DNA of 64,000 nucleotides from Caulobacteraceae bacterium (GCA_947475735.1 CANJLQ010000013.1:1-64000), one strand, 5' to 3'; shown: positions 39,133 through 48,360, counted from the first letter of the stretch. The notes: generated by a model not told the origin, from the sequence alone. Program-made: numbers and translations.

Positions 39133-39673
39133 GCCCGGTCTCATAACGCCTTCCACCATCGTCGGCTTCTGAAAAGAGGCGGGCCCGGGCCGCTGGTACA
39201 AGAAGGACCCGCAGTTCGACTGGCGGGTGCGCGAGGAGATGCGGGCCGCCCATTTCGCCGCCGCGCGGCGTCAGCTGGACGACTGGATGGGCACGGCCGA
39301 GGGGGCCCTGGCCCTGATGATCGTGCTGGATCAGTACCCCCGGAACAGCTTTCGCGGCACGGCGCATCAGTTCGCGACCGACCCTCTGGCCCTGATGTTC
39401 GCCCGGGACGCCATCGCGCGCGGCTATCCGGCGGCGTTTGACCCCGATTTGCGCCAGTTCCTGTTCATGCCGCTGATGCACTCGGAGGATCTGGCCGATC
39501 AGGACGCGCTGCTGCCGCTGGTCGCCGACATGCCGGAGACGCTGAAGTTCGCCCGCGTCCACCGGGACATCATCGTGCGCTTCGGGCGGTTTCCGCACCG
39601 GAACGCGGCCCTGGGGCGGGAGACGACGGCCGAGGAGCAGGCCTTCCTGGATCAGGGCGGGTTCGGGGGTTAA
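39131..39673 (+). pseudogene. DUF924 family protein with in-frame TGA at codon 14
   Basis: MPGLITPSTIVGF*KEAGPGRWYKKDPQFDWRVREEMRAAHF...; ORF resumes and continues to 39673; longest ATG-start ORF is 39227-39673. Confidence 0.7.
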
Positions 39674-39678
39674 GCTCC

Positions 39679-39714
39679 GTTGGACTCGCCGGACACCGAG
39701 TCCAACGGGTGCAA
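39679..39714 (-). repeat. Dispersed hairpin element family B, copy 2
   Basis: GTTGGACTCG-CCGGACAC-CGAGTCCAAC followed by GGGTGCAA; reverse complement resembles 32235-32269. Confidence 0.7.
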
Positions 39715-39893
39715 CTCCTGATGCTGAGGGTGAGAAGTCGGGCCTATCGCGCTGAATTTGGACAGACCGCGTCTGGTGTGTAGCCAGATCGGGTGTGCAG
39801 TGTTTGGACTCTGGCCTGCGACAATCCACACGAATCGGCCGCCGGACGACGCCAACGCTTGGCGATCCGGTGATTCGCTTTCAACGTGGTCGG

Positions 39894-40751
39894 ATGACCG
39901 CCCTGGCCCAACTGGATGACCTGCAAGCTCGCATGGCGGCCGCGCCCGCCGACCATCCCGAGTTCCAGTATCTGAACCTGCTGCGCGACATCCTGGACAA
40001 CGGAACGCGCCGGGACGACCGGACGGGCACGGGGACGCTGGGCGTCTTCGGCCGACAGATGCGGTTCGACCTGTCGAAGGGCTTTCCACTGCTGACCACC
40101 AAGAAGCTGCATCTGCGGTCGATCATCGTCGAGCTGCTGTGGTTCCTGCGGGGCGAGACCAACGTCGCCTGGCTGCGCGAGAACGGCTGCACCATCTGGG
40201 ACGAATGGGCCGACGAGGCGGGTGAGCTGGGGCCTGTCTATGGCAAGCAGTGGCGGTCGTGGGCGGCGCCCAATGGCCAGTCGATCGACCAGATCGCGCG
40301 CCTGATCGAGGGGCTGAAGACCGACCCCAACAGCCGCCGCCATATCGTGTCCGCCTGGAACCCGGCCGACATCGAGGACATGGCCCTGCCGCCCTGTCAC
40401 TGCCTGTTCCAGTTCTTTGTCGCCGGCGGGAAGCTGAGTTGCCAGCTATATCAGCGCTCGGCCGACGTGTTCCTGGGCGTGCCGTTCAACATCGCGTCCT
40501 ATGCCCTGCTGACGATGATGGTGGCCAAGGTGACGGGGCATCACCCCGGTGAGTTCGTCCACACCTTCGGCGACGCGCACCTGTATCTGAACCACGTCGA
40601 GCAGGCGGAACTGCAACTGGCCCGGCAACCGCTGGCGTTCCCGACGATGACCGTGGCGGATCGGCGGGACGTGTTCGCGTTCGAGGCCGCGGACTTCGTG
40701 CTGTCAGACTATCAGGCGCACCCGCACATCAAGGCCCCGGTCGCGATCTAA
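39894..40751 (+). CDS. thyA: Thymidylate synthase
   Basis: [51 protein letters not shown]. Confidence 0.96.
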   Translation: MTALAQLDDLQARMAAAPADHPEFQYLNLLRDILDNGTRRDDRTGTGTLGVFGRQMRFDLSKGFPLLTTKKLHLRSIIVELLWFLRGETNVAWLRENGCTIWDEWADEAGELGPVYGKQWRSWAAPNGQSIDQIARLIEGLKTDPNSRRHIVSAWNPADIEDMALPPCHCLFQFFVAGGKLSCQLYQRSADVFLGVPFNIASYALLTMMVAKVTGHHPGEFVHTFGDAHLYLNHVEQAELQLARQPLAFPTMTVADRRDVFAFEAADFVLSDYQAHPHIKAPVAI

Positions 40752-40820
40752 GCTGCGCGTGGCAGCTTTACGACCCACCAAGTTGGAACTAGAACAAAGC
40801 CGCAACCATAGGAGCAAAAC

Positions 40821-41000
40821 ATGGCTGGTTCTTCAGGCGCGAAACCGCCCGTTCGGGTCTTCCTTGCTGATTCGGTTTCCACTGCACGTCAGGTCGCTAC
40901 GTCACCAACTCCCCAAGCTGCGACCACGCCGCTTAAGGTCCAGGGCAGCGTATCGACCACCAGCCAGATCGCTAAACCACCAACAAAATCCGGCGGTTGA
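40821..41000 (+). CDS. 59-aa protein of unknown function
   Basis: MAGSSGAKPPVRVFLADSVSTARQVATSPTPQAATTPLKVQGSVSTTSQIAKPPTKSGG; GGAG 6 nt upstream of ATG; below the ORF-track cutoff. Confidence 0.5.
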   Translation: MAGSSGAKPPVRVFLADSVSTARQVATSPTPQAATTPLKVQGSVSTTSQIAKPPTKSGG

Positions 41001-41001
41001 T

Positions 41002-41433
41002 TTGGAGCCGCGGGACTACATTGCCCTGGCGTCTACCGGCATCACAACGCTATCCCTGTTAGTCGCCGCGCTAGCCTTTACTCGCACTTCGCTCACGAAC
41101 GAGTTCAATCTATGCAGGAGCTTGTCGGAAGAGATCGAAACCCGGTGGGCCCTGTTGCACAGTGAGACTGAGCCAGCAGCTTATTACGACAAGCTCGTGG
41201 ACTTGCTGAATCACTACGAGCGAGCAGCTATGTACATCAACAGCGTAACATTATTTCGCTCGCGCAGTTTCATTGGACTCAAGAAGCAGATGGTCGAGTC
41301 TCTCGTTCGCAATTGGAACGAGGAAGCCTTTCAGACATGCTTCGAGACCCGCTGCAGCTCGCAAGATACTTTTACTGAAATCAAAACATTACTTTGCAGA
41401 GAAGGTCACGTGAGGGTGCTTGCGTGTATTTAG
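41002..41433 (+). CDS. Putative single-TM protein of unknown function (TTG start inferred)
   Basis: EPRDYIALASTGITTLSLLVAALAFTRTSLTNEF... then soluble helical domain with LLNHYE; 3' end overlaps folA start. Confidence 0.5.
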   Translation: MEPRDYIALASTGITTLSLLVAALAFTRTSLTNEFNLCRSLSEEIETRWALLHSETEPAAYYDKLVDLLNHYERAAMYINSVTLFRSRSFIGLKKQMVESLVRNWNEEAFQTCFETRCSSQDTFTEIKTLLCREGHVRVLACI

Positions 41434-41942
41434 CCCTGGTCGTCGCGCGGGCCCGCAACGGCGTCATCGGTCGGGATGGCGACCTGCCCTGGCGGCTGCG
41501 GAGCGACCTGCAGCGGTTCAAGGCGATCACGCTCGGCAAGCCCTGCATCATGGGGCGGTCGACCTGGGAGAGCTTGCCGCTCAAGCCCCTGCCCGGCCGG
41601 CTGAACCTCGTCCTGACGCGGGACCTGTCCTACGAGGAGGCGGGCAAGGCCAATGGGGCAGTCGTGTGCTCCAACCTGGCCGATGCGGTCGACATCGCGC
41701 GAGAGACCGCCGAGGACGACGGGGTCGAGGAGATCTGCGTGATCGGCGGAACGGCCCTGTTCGAGGCGACCCTGCCCCGCGCGCGGCGTCTTTACATCAC
41801 CGAAGTCGAGGCCGAGCCGGAGGGGGACGCCTGGTTTCCGGCCTTCGACGAAAGCCTCTTTGCCGAGACGATGAACGAGCGGCATGATGCGGGCGACAAG
41901 GACGACCACGCCTTCACCTTCCGGGTTCTGGACCGCATCTGA
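41424..41942 (+). CDS. folA: Dihydrofolate reductase, GTG start
   Basis: LALVVARARNGVIGRDGDLPWRLRSDLQRFKAIT; IMGRSTWESLP; ICVIGGTALFEA. Confidence 0.95.
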   Translation: MYLALVVARARNGVIGRDGDLPWRLRSDLQRFKAITLGKPCIMGRSTWESLPLKPLPGRLNLVLTRDLSYEEAGKANGAVVCSNLADAVDIARETAEDDGVEEICVIGGTALFEATLPRARRLYITEVEAEPEGDAWFPAFDESLFAETMNERHDAGDKDDHAFTFRVLDRI

Positions 41943-41959
41943 GATCAGGAGTCGCCGCC

Positions 41960-42277
41960 ATGCTGACCTCGACCACCAACGACATTTCCGGCCACCGGAT
42001 CGTGCGCCACATCGGTGTGGTGCGGGGCGTGACCGTGCGGTCGCGGAACCTGGTGTCCGACGCCATCGGCGGGGTGCAGTCGATGCTGGGCGGACGCGTC
42101 GGAGCCTATGTGAAGCTGGCCGAAGCCGGGCGCCAGGAAGCGTTCGACCTGCTGATCGAACACGCCCGCGCGGCGGGTGCCAACGCGATCCTGGCCATCC
42201 GCTATGAGTCCAACGAGATCATGCCGGGTGTGACCGAGGTTCTGGCCTATGGGACGGCGGTGGTGGTCGAAAAATAG
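41960..42277 (+). CDS. YbjQ/UPF0145 family protein
   Basis: ISGHRIVRHIGVVRGVTVRSRNLVSDAIGGVQSMLGGRVGAY; GANAILAIRYES. Confidence 0.88.
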   Translation: MLTSTTNDISGHRIVRHIGVVRGVTVRSRNLVSDAIGGVQSMLGGRVGAYVKLAEAGRQEAFDLLIEHARAAGANAILAIRYESNEIMPGVTEVLAYGTAVVVEK

Positions 42278-42367
42278 GGATTAGGGATTAGGGATTAGAG
42301 CCAAAGGGCCAGAGGCAGAGCGGTTAGGCGCGCACAGACCATGCCTAATCCCTAATCCCTAATCCCT
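42276..42367. repeat. Inverted repeat of GGGATTA triplets (23-bp arms, 46-nt centre)
   Basis: AGGGATTAGGGATTAGGGATTAG at 42276-42298, exact reverse complement at 42345-42367. Confidence 0.9.
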
Positions 42368-43094
42368 TCGCTTCCGGCATCGCGTCGGTCCCGCAGACCC
42401 GGTCCCAGAAGCGGAAGTAGAGGCCGAAGTTCGTCTTCATATGAGTGTGGTGGCGGCTGTGGTGGGTCGCGGTGATCAGCTCTGACCCCACACGGCCGCG
42501 CACCCAGCGATCAGGCCACATCTCCCAGCCGCAATGGTTCATGACGGCGGTCGCGGTCATGAAGGCCAGCATCACCGCCAGCATCCAGAGGTTCATCGGG
42601 ATCACGAAGGCCAGTAGCGGCAGGAGCCACGCCGTCAGCGCCGCCTCGGCCGGGTCGAAGGCGAAGCTGGCGAAGGGGCTGGGGTCGCGGGCGCGGTGAT
42701 GGGCGGCATGAGCCCAGGGGAAGAACCGGCGATCGTGCAGCAAGCGATGCGTCCAGTAATAGTGGGTGTCCTGGATCACCAGCAGCAGGACGAAGCTGAC
42801 CGGCAGCCACCACAGCGGATAGGCCGCCGGATCGACGTAGATCATCGTGCCGCCCGCCTTCCAAGCCTCCAGGGCGATGGCGGCCGGCAAGGCATAGATC
42901 GGCGTGGACATCAGCGAGAACTTGATCTCGTGCGCGATCAGCTTTCGCGACGGGCGCTCGCGGTTCAGCCGCGTGCCGACGCCCTTGGCCCTGCCCCAGG
43001 TCAGCCACCACACCCCGCCCGCGATCAGCAAATAGCGCGCCCCGATAATGAGGGTCAGCCAGACGGTGGTGACGAGGACAGCGGTGACGGTCAT
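42345..43094 (-). CDS. Sterol desaturase/fatty acid hydroxylase family protein
   Basis: QDTHYYWTHRLLHDRRFFPWAHAAHH; NHCGWEMWP; ATHHSRHHTHMKTNFGLYFRFWDRVCGT. Confidence 0.9.
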   Translation of the reverse strand: MTVTAVLVTTVWLTLIIGARYLLIAGGVWWLTWGRAKGVGTRLNRERPSRKLIAHEIKFSLMSTPIYALPAAIALEAWKAGGTMIYVDPAAYPLWWLPVSFVLLLVIQDTHYYWTHRLLHDRRFFPWAHAAHHRARDPSPFASFAFDPAEAALTAWLLPLLAFVIPMNLWMLAVMLAFMTATAVMNHCGWEMWPDRWVRGRVGSELITATHHSRHHTHMKTNFGLYFRFWDRVCGTDAMPEAKGLGIRD

Positions 43095-43120
43095 GACGCC
43101 AGTCTAGACGCGTGTTCGCC

Positions 43121-44218
43121 CTAGTGCAGCACTGCCATATGGCCGCGCTCGAAGGCGGACAGTTCGTCCTGGCGGCCTTCCTTGACCTTGAGCACCCAGT
43201 GAGGGTCGGACAGGAGGGCACGGCCAACGGCGATGAGGTCGAACTCCTCGCGCTCCATGCGCTGGATCAGGCCGTCCAGGGAGGCGGGCCGGGAGCCCGC
43301 GCCGCCGAAGGCCGCGATGAACTCGCCGTCAAGGCCGACGGAGCCGACGCTGATGGTGGGCTTGCCGGTAATCTTCTTGGCCCAGCCGGCGAAGTTGAGG
43401 TCCGCCCCCTCGAACTCCGGCTCCCAGAAGCGGCGCTGGGAGCAGTGAAAGACATCGACCCCGGCGTCGGACAGGGGCAGCAGCCATTCGGCCATCTCGT
43501 CGGGGTTCAGGGCGATCTTGGCGTCGTAATCCTGCTGCTTCCACTGCGACAGGCGGATGATCAGGGGGATGTCGGGACCCAGCCCCTCGCGGACGGCCTT
43601 GACCACCTCGACGCCGAAGCGGGCCCGCTCGGCGATCGTCGGCCCGCCCCATCGGTCGCCCCGCGCGTTCAGGCCGGCCCAGTAAAACTGATCGATCAGA
43701 TAGCCGTGGGCGGAATGGATCTCGGCGGCGTCGAAGCCGAGGTCTCGGGCCGCGCGGGCCGACTTGCCGAAGGCGGCGATGGTGTCGGCGATGTCCTCCT
43801 CGGTCATCGGCTCGTATTTCTGCTTGCCCGGCGCGACGAGGCCGGAGGGGCTGTCGACCTGGCCGAGCGGCTGCCACTCCGCCCCCTGCCCGCGCGCCGA
43901 GCCAACGTGCCAGATCTGGGGCGCGATCAGGCCGCCGGCGGCGTGGACCTCGTCGACGACGGTTTTCCAGTGCGGCAGGGCCTCGCCGTGGAAGACGGGA
44001 ACGGCGGCGTCGTTGCGGGCGGCGGGGCGTTCGACGACCGTGCCTTCGGTGATGATCAGTCCGACCTCGCCTTCCGCGCGGCGGCGGTAGTAGGCGGCGA
44101 CGTCGGAGGTGGGGATGCCACCCGGGCTGAACGACCGGGTCATGGGAGCCATGACGATCCGGTTGGGCAGGGTCAGGCCCTTGATCGTGAAGGGGCGGAA
44201 CAGGGTCTCGACGCTCAT
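43121..44218 (-). CDS. NADH:flavin oxidoreductase (Old Yellow Enzyme family)
   Basis: LTLPNRIVMAPMTRSFSPGG; FDAAEIHSAHGYLIDQFYW; NARGDRWGG. Confidence 0.92.
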   Translation of the reverse strand: MSVETLFRPFTIKGLTLPNRIVMAPMTRSFSPGGIPTSDVAAYYRRRAEGEVGLIITEGTVVERPAARNDAAVPVFHGEALPHWKTVVDEVHAAGGLIAPQIWHVGSARGQGAEWQPLGQVDSPSGLVAPGKQKYEPMTEEDIADTIAAFGKSARAARDLGFDAAEIHSAHGYLIDQFYWAGLNARGDRWGGPTIAERARFGVEVVKAVREGLGPDIPLIIRLSQWKQQDYDAKIALNPDEMAEWLLPLSDAGVDVFHCSQRRFWEPEFEGADLNFAGWAKKITGKPTISVGSVGLDGEFIAAFGGAGSRPASLDGLIQRMEREEFDLIAVGRALLSDPHWVLKVKEGRQDELSAFERGHMAVLH

Positions 44219-44277
44219 CGATGTCTCTCTCGGCAGTGGCCGGTCAGGGTGACCGCTGGCGTTGCCTTTGAAAACCC

Positions 44278-45327
44278 TCAGAGACCGAGTTTTTCCGACA
44301 GAGCCCTCGCCGTGACGTCGAACCGGGTTGCGATATCGCCTTGAGCCAGCGGCGCGCCGGCGTCAGCCGCCTCGCGCACCGAGCCGTCAAGCGGAAGGTC
44401 GCCTAGAAAATCGATCACCAGCCGCGCGGCCTCGTCTTTGGCCCCGCCTCTGCCAAAGATGTCGCCGGTCATGTTCTCGATCAGGCCGAGGGTCGGGACG
44501 TTCACACGCTGGAACAGGGTGTGGGCGCGGCGGGCATCGGCGAGGGCCACCTCCTGCGGCGTGGAGACGATCACCACCCCGTCCAAAGGGGTCTTCTGAA
44601 TCAGGGTGAGTTGCACGTCGCCGGTACCGGGCGGCAGATCGACCACGAGGATGTCGAGGGGCTTTTCGGCCGTGCCCCAGCGGGTCTGGGTCAGCATCTG
44701 GGTCAGGGCCTGCGAGGCCATGGGGCCGCGCCAGATCATGGCGTCGTCGGACTTGGTCAGGAGGCCGACGGACATGGCCAGGAGGCCGTGCGCCCGGTGC
44801 GGTTCCATCATGCCGTCGCGGTATTCAGGCTGCCCTGATAGCCCGAGCATGGTCGGGATGCTGGGGCCGTGGACGTCGGCGTCAAGAATTCCGGTGACGA
44901 GGCCCCGGCGGGCGAAGGCGGCGGACAGGTTGACGGCCACGGTCGACTTTCCGACGCCGCCCTTGCCGCTGGCCACGGCGAGGACGCGGCGAACGTGGGC
45001 GGGGCGATCGGTCGGGACGGGCGCGCGAGGACGACCCTGATCGACCGCCTCGCGCGACAGACTGGCCCTGCGGGCGGGCGGCGGGGCCTCGGACGTCAGG
45101 ATGACGGAGACGCGGCTCATACCGGGCATGGCCGCCAACGCCGCCTCGGCCGCGTCGCGCACCGGGGCGTAACCCGCGGCGCGGTCGGCGGGCACCTCGA
45201 TGACGAAGCCGGCGCGGTCGGCGGCGACGGTCAGCCCTTTCACCACGCCCGCCTCGACCAGGCCCCGGCCCGTCGCGGGATCGGGGATGGCGTTCAGCAC
45301 GGCTTCGACGGCGGCGCGGTCGATCAC
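44278..45327 (-). CDS. Mrp/NBP35 family ATP-binding protein (start uncertain)
   Basis: VASGKGGVGKSTVAVNLSAAFARRG; LDADVHGPSIPTMLGLSG; VDLPPGTGDVQLTL. Confidence 0.93.
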   Translation of the reverse strand: MIDRAAVEAVLNAIPDPATGRGLVEAGVVKGLTVAADRAGFVIEVPADRAAGYAPVRDAAEAALAAMPGMSRVSVILTSEAPPPARRASLSREAVDQGRPRAPVPTDRPAHVRRVLAVASGKGGVGKSTVAVNLSAAFARRGLVTGILDADVHGPSIPTMLGLSGQPEYRDGMMEPHRAHGLLAMSVGLLTKSDDAMIWRGPMASQALTQMLTQTRWGTAEKPLDILVVDLPPGTGDVQLTLIQKTPLDGVVIVSTPQEVALADARRAHTLFQRVNVPTLGLIENMTGDIFGRGGAKDEAARLVIDFLGDLPLDGSVREAADAGAPLAQGDIATRFDVTARALSEKLGL

Positions 45328-45397
45328 AGGAGGCGGCCTCGGTTGCAGGGCGGGGACGCGCGTTCTATCGGCTGAACCTGCTGCACGCGAGCCCGAG

Positions 45398-46291
45398 TTG
45401 TCCTCCACCCGCTCCCTCACCCTGATCGCAGGCCCGACCGCCTCGGGAAAGTCGCGGCGCGCGCTGGAGATGGCCGATGCGACAGGGGCCGTCATCGTCA
45501 ACGCCGACAGCCAGCAGCTGTATGCCGACCTGCGCATCCTGACCGCCCGCCCCTCGCGCGACGAGGAAATGCGCGTGCCGCATCACCTGTATGGCGTGGC
45601 CGATGCCGCCGAGGCCTGGTCGGTCGGGCGCTGGACGCGGGCGGTCATGCCGCTGCTGGAGAGGTTCCGCGCAGAGGGGCGGCCGGTGCTGATCGTGGGG
45701 GGGACGGGCCTGTATTTTTCCGCTCTGACGCGCGGGCTGGCAGACATTCCCGAGGTTCCCGCCGCGGCGCGGGACGAGGCCACGGCCCTGTTCGACACGG
45801 AAGGCGAGACCGCCTTTCGCCTGCGTCTGGCGACGTTCGACCCACCGGCCGAGGCGACCATCGAGGCGGGCGACCGCCAGCGGCTGACGCGGGCCTATGC
45901 GGTGGCGCGGGCGACGGGGCGGTCGCTGTCGGATTGGAAAGCCTCGACACGCCCGCTGCTGGCCCCCGGCAGCTACGACCGCCTGGTGATCGAGCCGGAA
46001 CGCGAGGCGCTGTACGCCGCCTGCGACGCGCGGGTGGACTGGATGCTGGCCCACGGGGCGGTGGAGGAGGTGCGAGCCCTGGCCGCGCGCGGGCTGGACT
46101 CCGCCTTGCCCGTGATGAAGGCGGTCGGGGTGCGCGAGCTGACGGGCCATCTGGCGGGCGACACGACCCGCGCCGAGGCCACGGCGGCCATGAAAAAGGC
46201 GACGCGGAACTATGCCAAGCGACAGCTGACCTGGTTCAGAAACCAGTGCGGGGGCTGGGCGCGGACCCAGCCGACGACCGGTCAGTCCTGA
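45398..46291 (+). CDS. miaA: tRNA dimethylallyltransferase (TTG start inferred)
   Basis: LIAGPTASGKSRRALEMA; VNADSQQLYADLRILTARPS; VGGTGLYFSALT; RNYAKRQLTWFRNQ. Confidence 0.93.
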   Translation: MSSTRSLTLIAGPTASGKSRRALEMADATGAVIVNADSQQLYADLRILTARPSRDEEMRVPHHLYGVADAAEAWSVGRWTRAVMPLLERFRAEGRPVLIVGGTGLYFSALTRGLADIPEVPAAARDEATALFDTEGETAFRLRLATFDPPAEATIEAGDRQRLTRAYAVARATGRSLSDWKASTRPLLAPGSYDRLVIEPEREALYAACDARVDWMLAHGAVEEVRALAARGLDSALPVMKAVGVRELTGHLAGDTTRAEATAAMKKATRNYAKRQLTWFRNQCGGWARTQPTTGQS

Positions 46292-46310
46292 GGGGCCGCG
46301 TCTGCACGCG

Positions 46311-46439
46311 TCACGGCAGGTCGTCGCGGGCCGAGCGCCTGCGCTTGCGCCTCACGGGCCAGCCCATTCTTTCCGAGACCAGAATCCAGACAAGGACGAA
46401 AGCCACTGCAGCGCAAAGCGCGACGACCGCACCCAGCAT
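46311..46439 (-). CDS. 42-aa single-pass membrane small protein
   Basis: MLGAVVALCAAVAFVLVWILVSERMGWPVRRKRRRSARDDLP; AGAGGAAG upstream of ATG on minus strand; below ORF-track cutoff. Confidence 0.5.
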   Translation of the reverse strand: MLGAVVALCAAVAFVLVWILVSERMGWPVRRKRRRSARDDLP

Positions 46440-46569
46440 AGCGTCTTCCTCTTTTCGATGAGCAATGCGGGGAGGCACTGCTGGCTGGAGCTTAGCACAT
46501 CTCGCGCAAGCGCCCCAACCATCAACGTTGCGGAGCGCGCTTACGTCGGTCGCGGAACGCGCAAGGGCG

Positions 46570-48264
46570 TCATCGCACCATCCAGCTCACCAGCAGCAGA
46601 ACGAAAAGCCCCGCGCTGACCGCCTGCCAGAAGCGAACCGGCTCGCGCTCCATCAGCGACAGGTCGCGGCGGGGCGGGACGGCGGCGGCGCTGCCGCTTT
46701 CGAGGACGTGGATCAGCTCTTCGACATCAGCGAAACGGTCGGCAGGGTCGACGGACAGGGTGCGAAGGATCGCCGCTTCCAGCCAGGCGGGCATGTCGGG
46801 GCGGTGAACCGTCGGGCGGGTCGGTCGATCGAAGCGTATCCGGCTGAAGTCTGTCTCCTGGCCGCTGGGGTATTCGGCGGTGAACAGGCGGTACAGGGTG
46901 ACGCCCAGGGCGTACTGGTCGGTCAGGGCGTCGCCGGAATTGCCGGCGAACATCTCGGGGGCGCGATATCCTGGCGTGCCGGGAGCTTCTGCCTCGGCGA
47001 ACTCCTCGATCCGGGGAAGGCGGGCGACGCCGAGGTCGATCAACTTCAGACCGCCGTTCGATTCCAGGATCACATTGTCAGGCTTGATGTCGCGATGGAC
47101 GATCTTCAGCCGGTGCAGGGCAGCGACCGCGCGCGCGAGGCGGATGGACAGGTCGACGCCCTCGGGGATCGGGAACGGGTCCTCGGCGACGCGGGCGTGC
47201 AGGGTATGCCCGACGTACAGGGGCTGGGCGATATAGAGGCGGCTCTGACGGCCGGGGTCGAGGCTCAGCGTCTTGCCGACATAGGGACTGTCGATGCGCC
47301 GGCCGATGAAGCTCTCGCGCAGGAAGGCTCCGCGCGCGCCGCTCTCGGACAGAAGTTTCGGCTTGGGGAACTTCAGCACCAGCCGTTCGCCGCCCTCGCC
47401 GTCGCGCGCCTGGAACACCCGCGTGTACTTGCCGTCAGAGATCAGACGTTCCAGCAGAAACCCATCGATGCGGTCGCCGGCCGTAGGCACCGCCGGAATG
47501 GGCAAGCCTGCCGCTTCGGCCCCGATGGCGTCCTGATCGACCGCCCCAATGCGGATGACGTCGATGACGATGGCGGTGGCGTTGTCGCGCGTCTCGGCGA
47601 GACCGGCGGCATCGACGATGGCCTGGGCGTCCGCCTCGGGCGACGCGCGCCGAGAAAGCAAGCGCGTCAGTTCCGCCTCCGAGAGGACGCCGTGCGCGCC
47701 GTCGGTGGTCAGCAGCAGCCGGTCATAGGGCTTGAGCGCCACCGTGCTGGTGTCCAGGCGCAGATCCGGCTCGATCCCCAGGGCGCGGTACAGGACATGG
47801 CTGAGCCCCGGCTGGCTGAGGGTGTGGTCTTCGGTCAGGCGCGTCAGCAGGCCGTCGCGGAAATGCCAGGCGCGGCTATCGCCGACGTGCAGCACCGTCG
47901 CCTCGCGCGCCCTCATGACCAGGGCGGTGAAGGTCGTGGCCGCCCCGGCCATGTCCGGATCGGATCGGCCCTTCGCATGGAGCCAGCGATTGTAGCCCGA
48001 CAGCGCCGCCACGCCGGCGGCCGCCACGCCCTTCAGCGGGTTCTGATCGACATAGGCGTCGATGAAGCTGCGGCCCGCGAGTTCCGACGCCACCCGACCG
48101 GCCCTCGATCCACTGACGCCGTCGGCGACCAGGGCGATCATGCCGCGCAGGGCCTGTTCCGAGGGGCTGCCGAGGTGGACGGCACCGAAATCCTGATTGT
48201 CTTTCCGCGGCCCGAGCGCCGTGGCGAACCCTGCCGCGATCTCCAGCTTGCCGTCCGCATCCAT
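46570..48264 (-). CDS. Bifunctional PP2C-type phosphatase / Ser-Thr protein kinase with C-terminal TM
   Basis: N-terminal RKDNQDF, VADGVSGSRAG, VGDSRAW; C-terminal IVHRDIKPDNVIL, KLIDLGVARL, GTPGYRAPE; terminal FWQAVSAGLFVLLLVSWMVR. Confidence 0.92.
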   Translation of the reverse strand: MDADGKLEIAAGFATALGPRKDNQDFGAVHLGSPSEQALRGMIALVADGVSGSRAGRVASELAGRSFIDAYVDQNPLKGVAAAGVAALSGYNRWLHAKGRSDPDMAGAATTFTALVMRAREATVLHVGDSRAWHFRDGLLTRLTEDHTLSQPGLSHVLYRALGIEPDLRLDTSTVALKPYDRLLLTTDGAHGVLSEAELTRLLSRRASPEADAQAIVDAAGLAETRDNATAIVIDVIRIGAVDQDAIGAEAAGLPIPAVPTAGDRIDGFLLERLISDGKYTRVFQARDGEGGERLVLKFPKPKLLSESGARGAFLRESFIGRRIDSPYVGKTLSLDPGRQSRLYIAQPLYVGHTLHARVAEDPFPIPEGVDLSIRLARAVAALHRLKIVHRDIKPDNVILESNGGLKLIDLGVARLPRIEEFAEAEAPGTPGYRAPEMFAGNSGDALTDQYALGVTLYRLFTAEYPSGQETDFSRIRFDRPTRPTVHRPDMPAWLEAAILRTLSVDPADRFADVEELIHVLESGSAAAVPPRRDLSLMEREPVRFWQAVSAGLFVLLLVSWMVR

Positions 48265-48360
48265 GACCTGTCTCCCCGCCACGAAAGAGACTTCACTTCG
48301 TAACTTGGATGCAAGGGCTTGCCGCCCTATATTGATCCCGCCGGAGCTTGCTCCGGATAT

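Noticed and set aside
43112-44344. 410-aa plus-strand ORF opposite the OYE-family gene
   Set aside because: Shadow ORF of a well-supported flavin oxidoreductase.
46465-48303. 612-aa plus-strand ORF opposite the PP2C-kinase
   Set aside because: Shadow ORF; the minus strand carries unmistakable phosphatase and kinase motifs.
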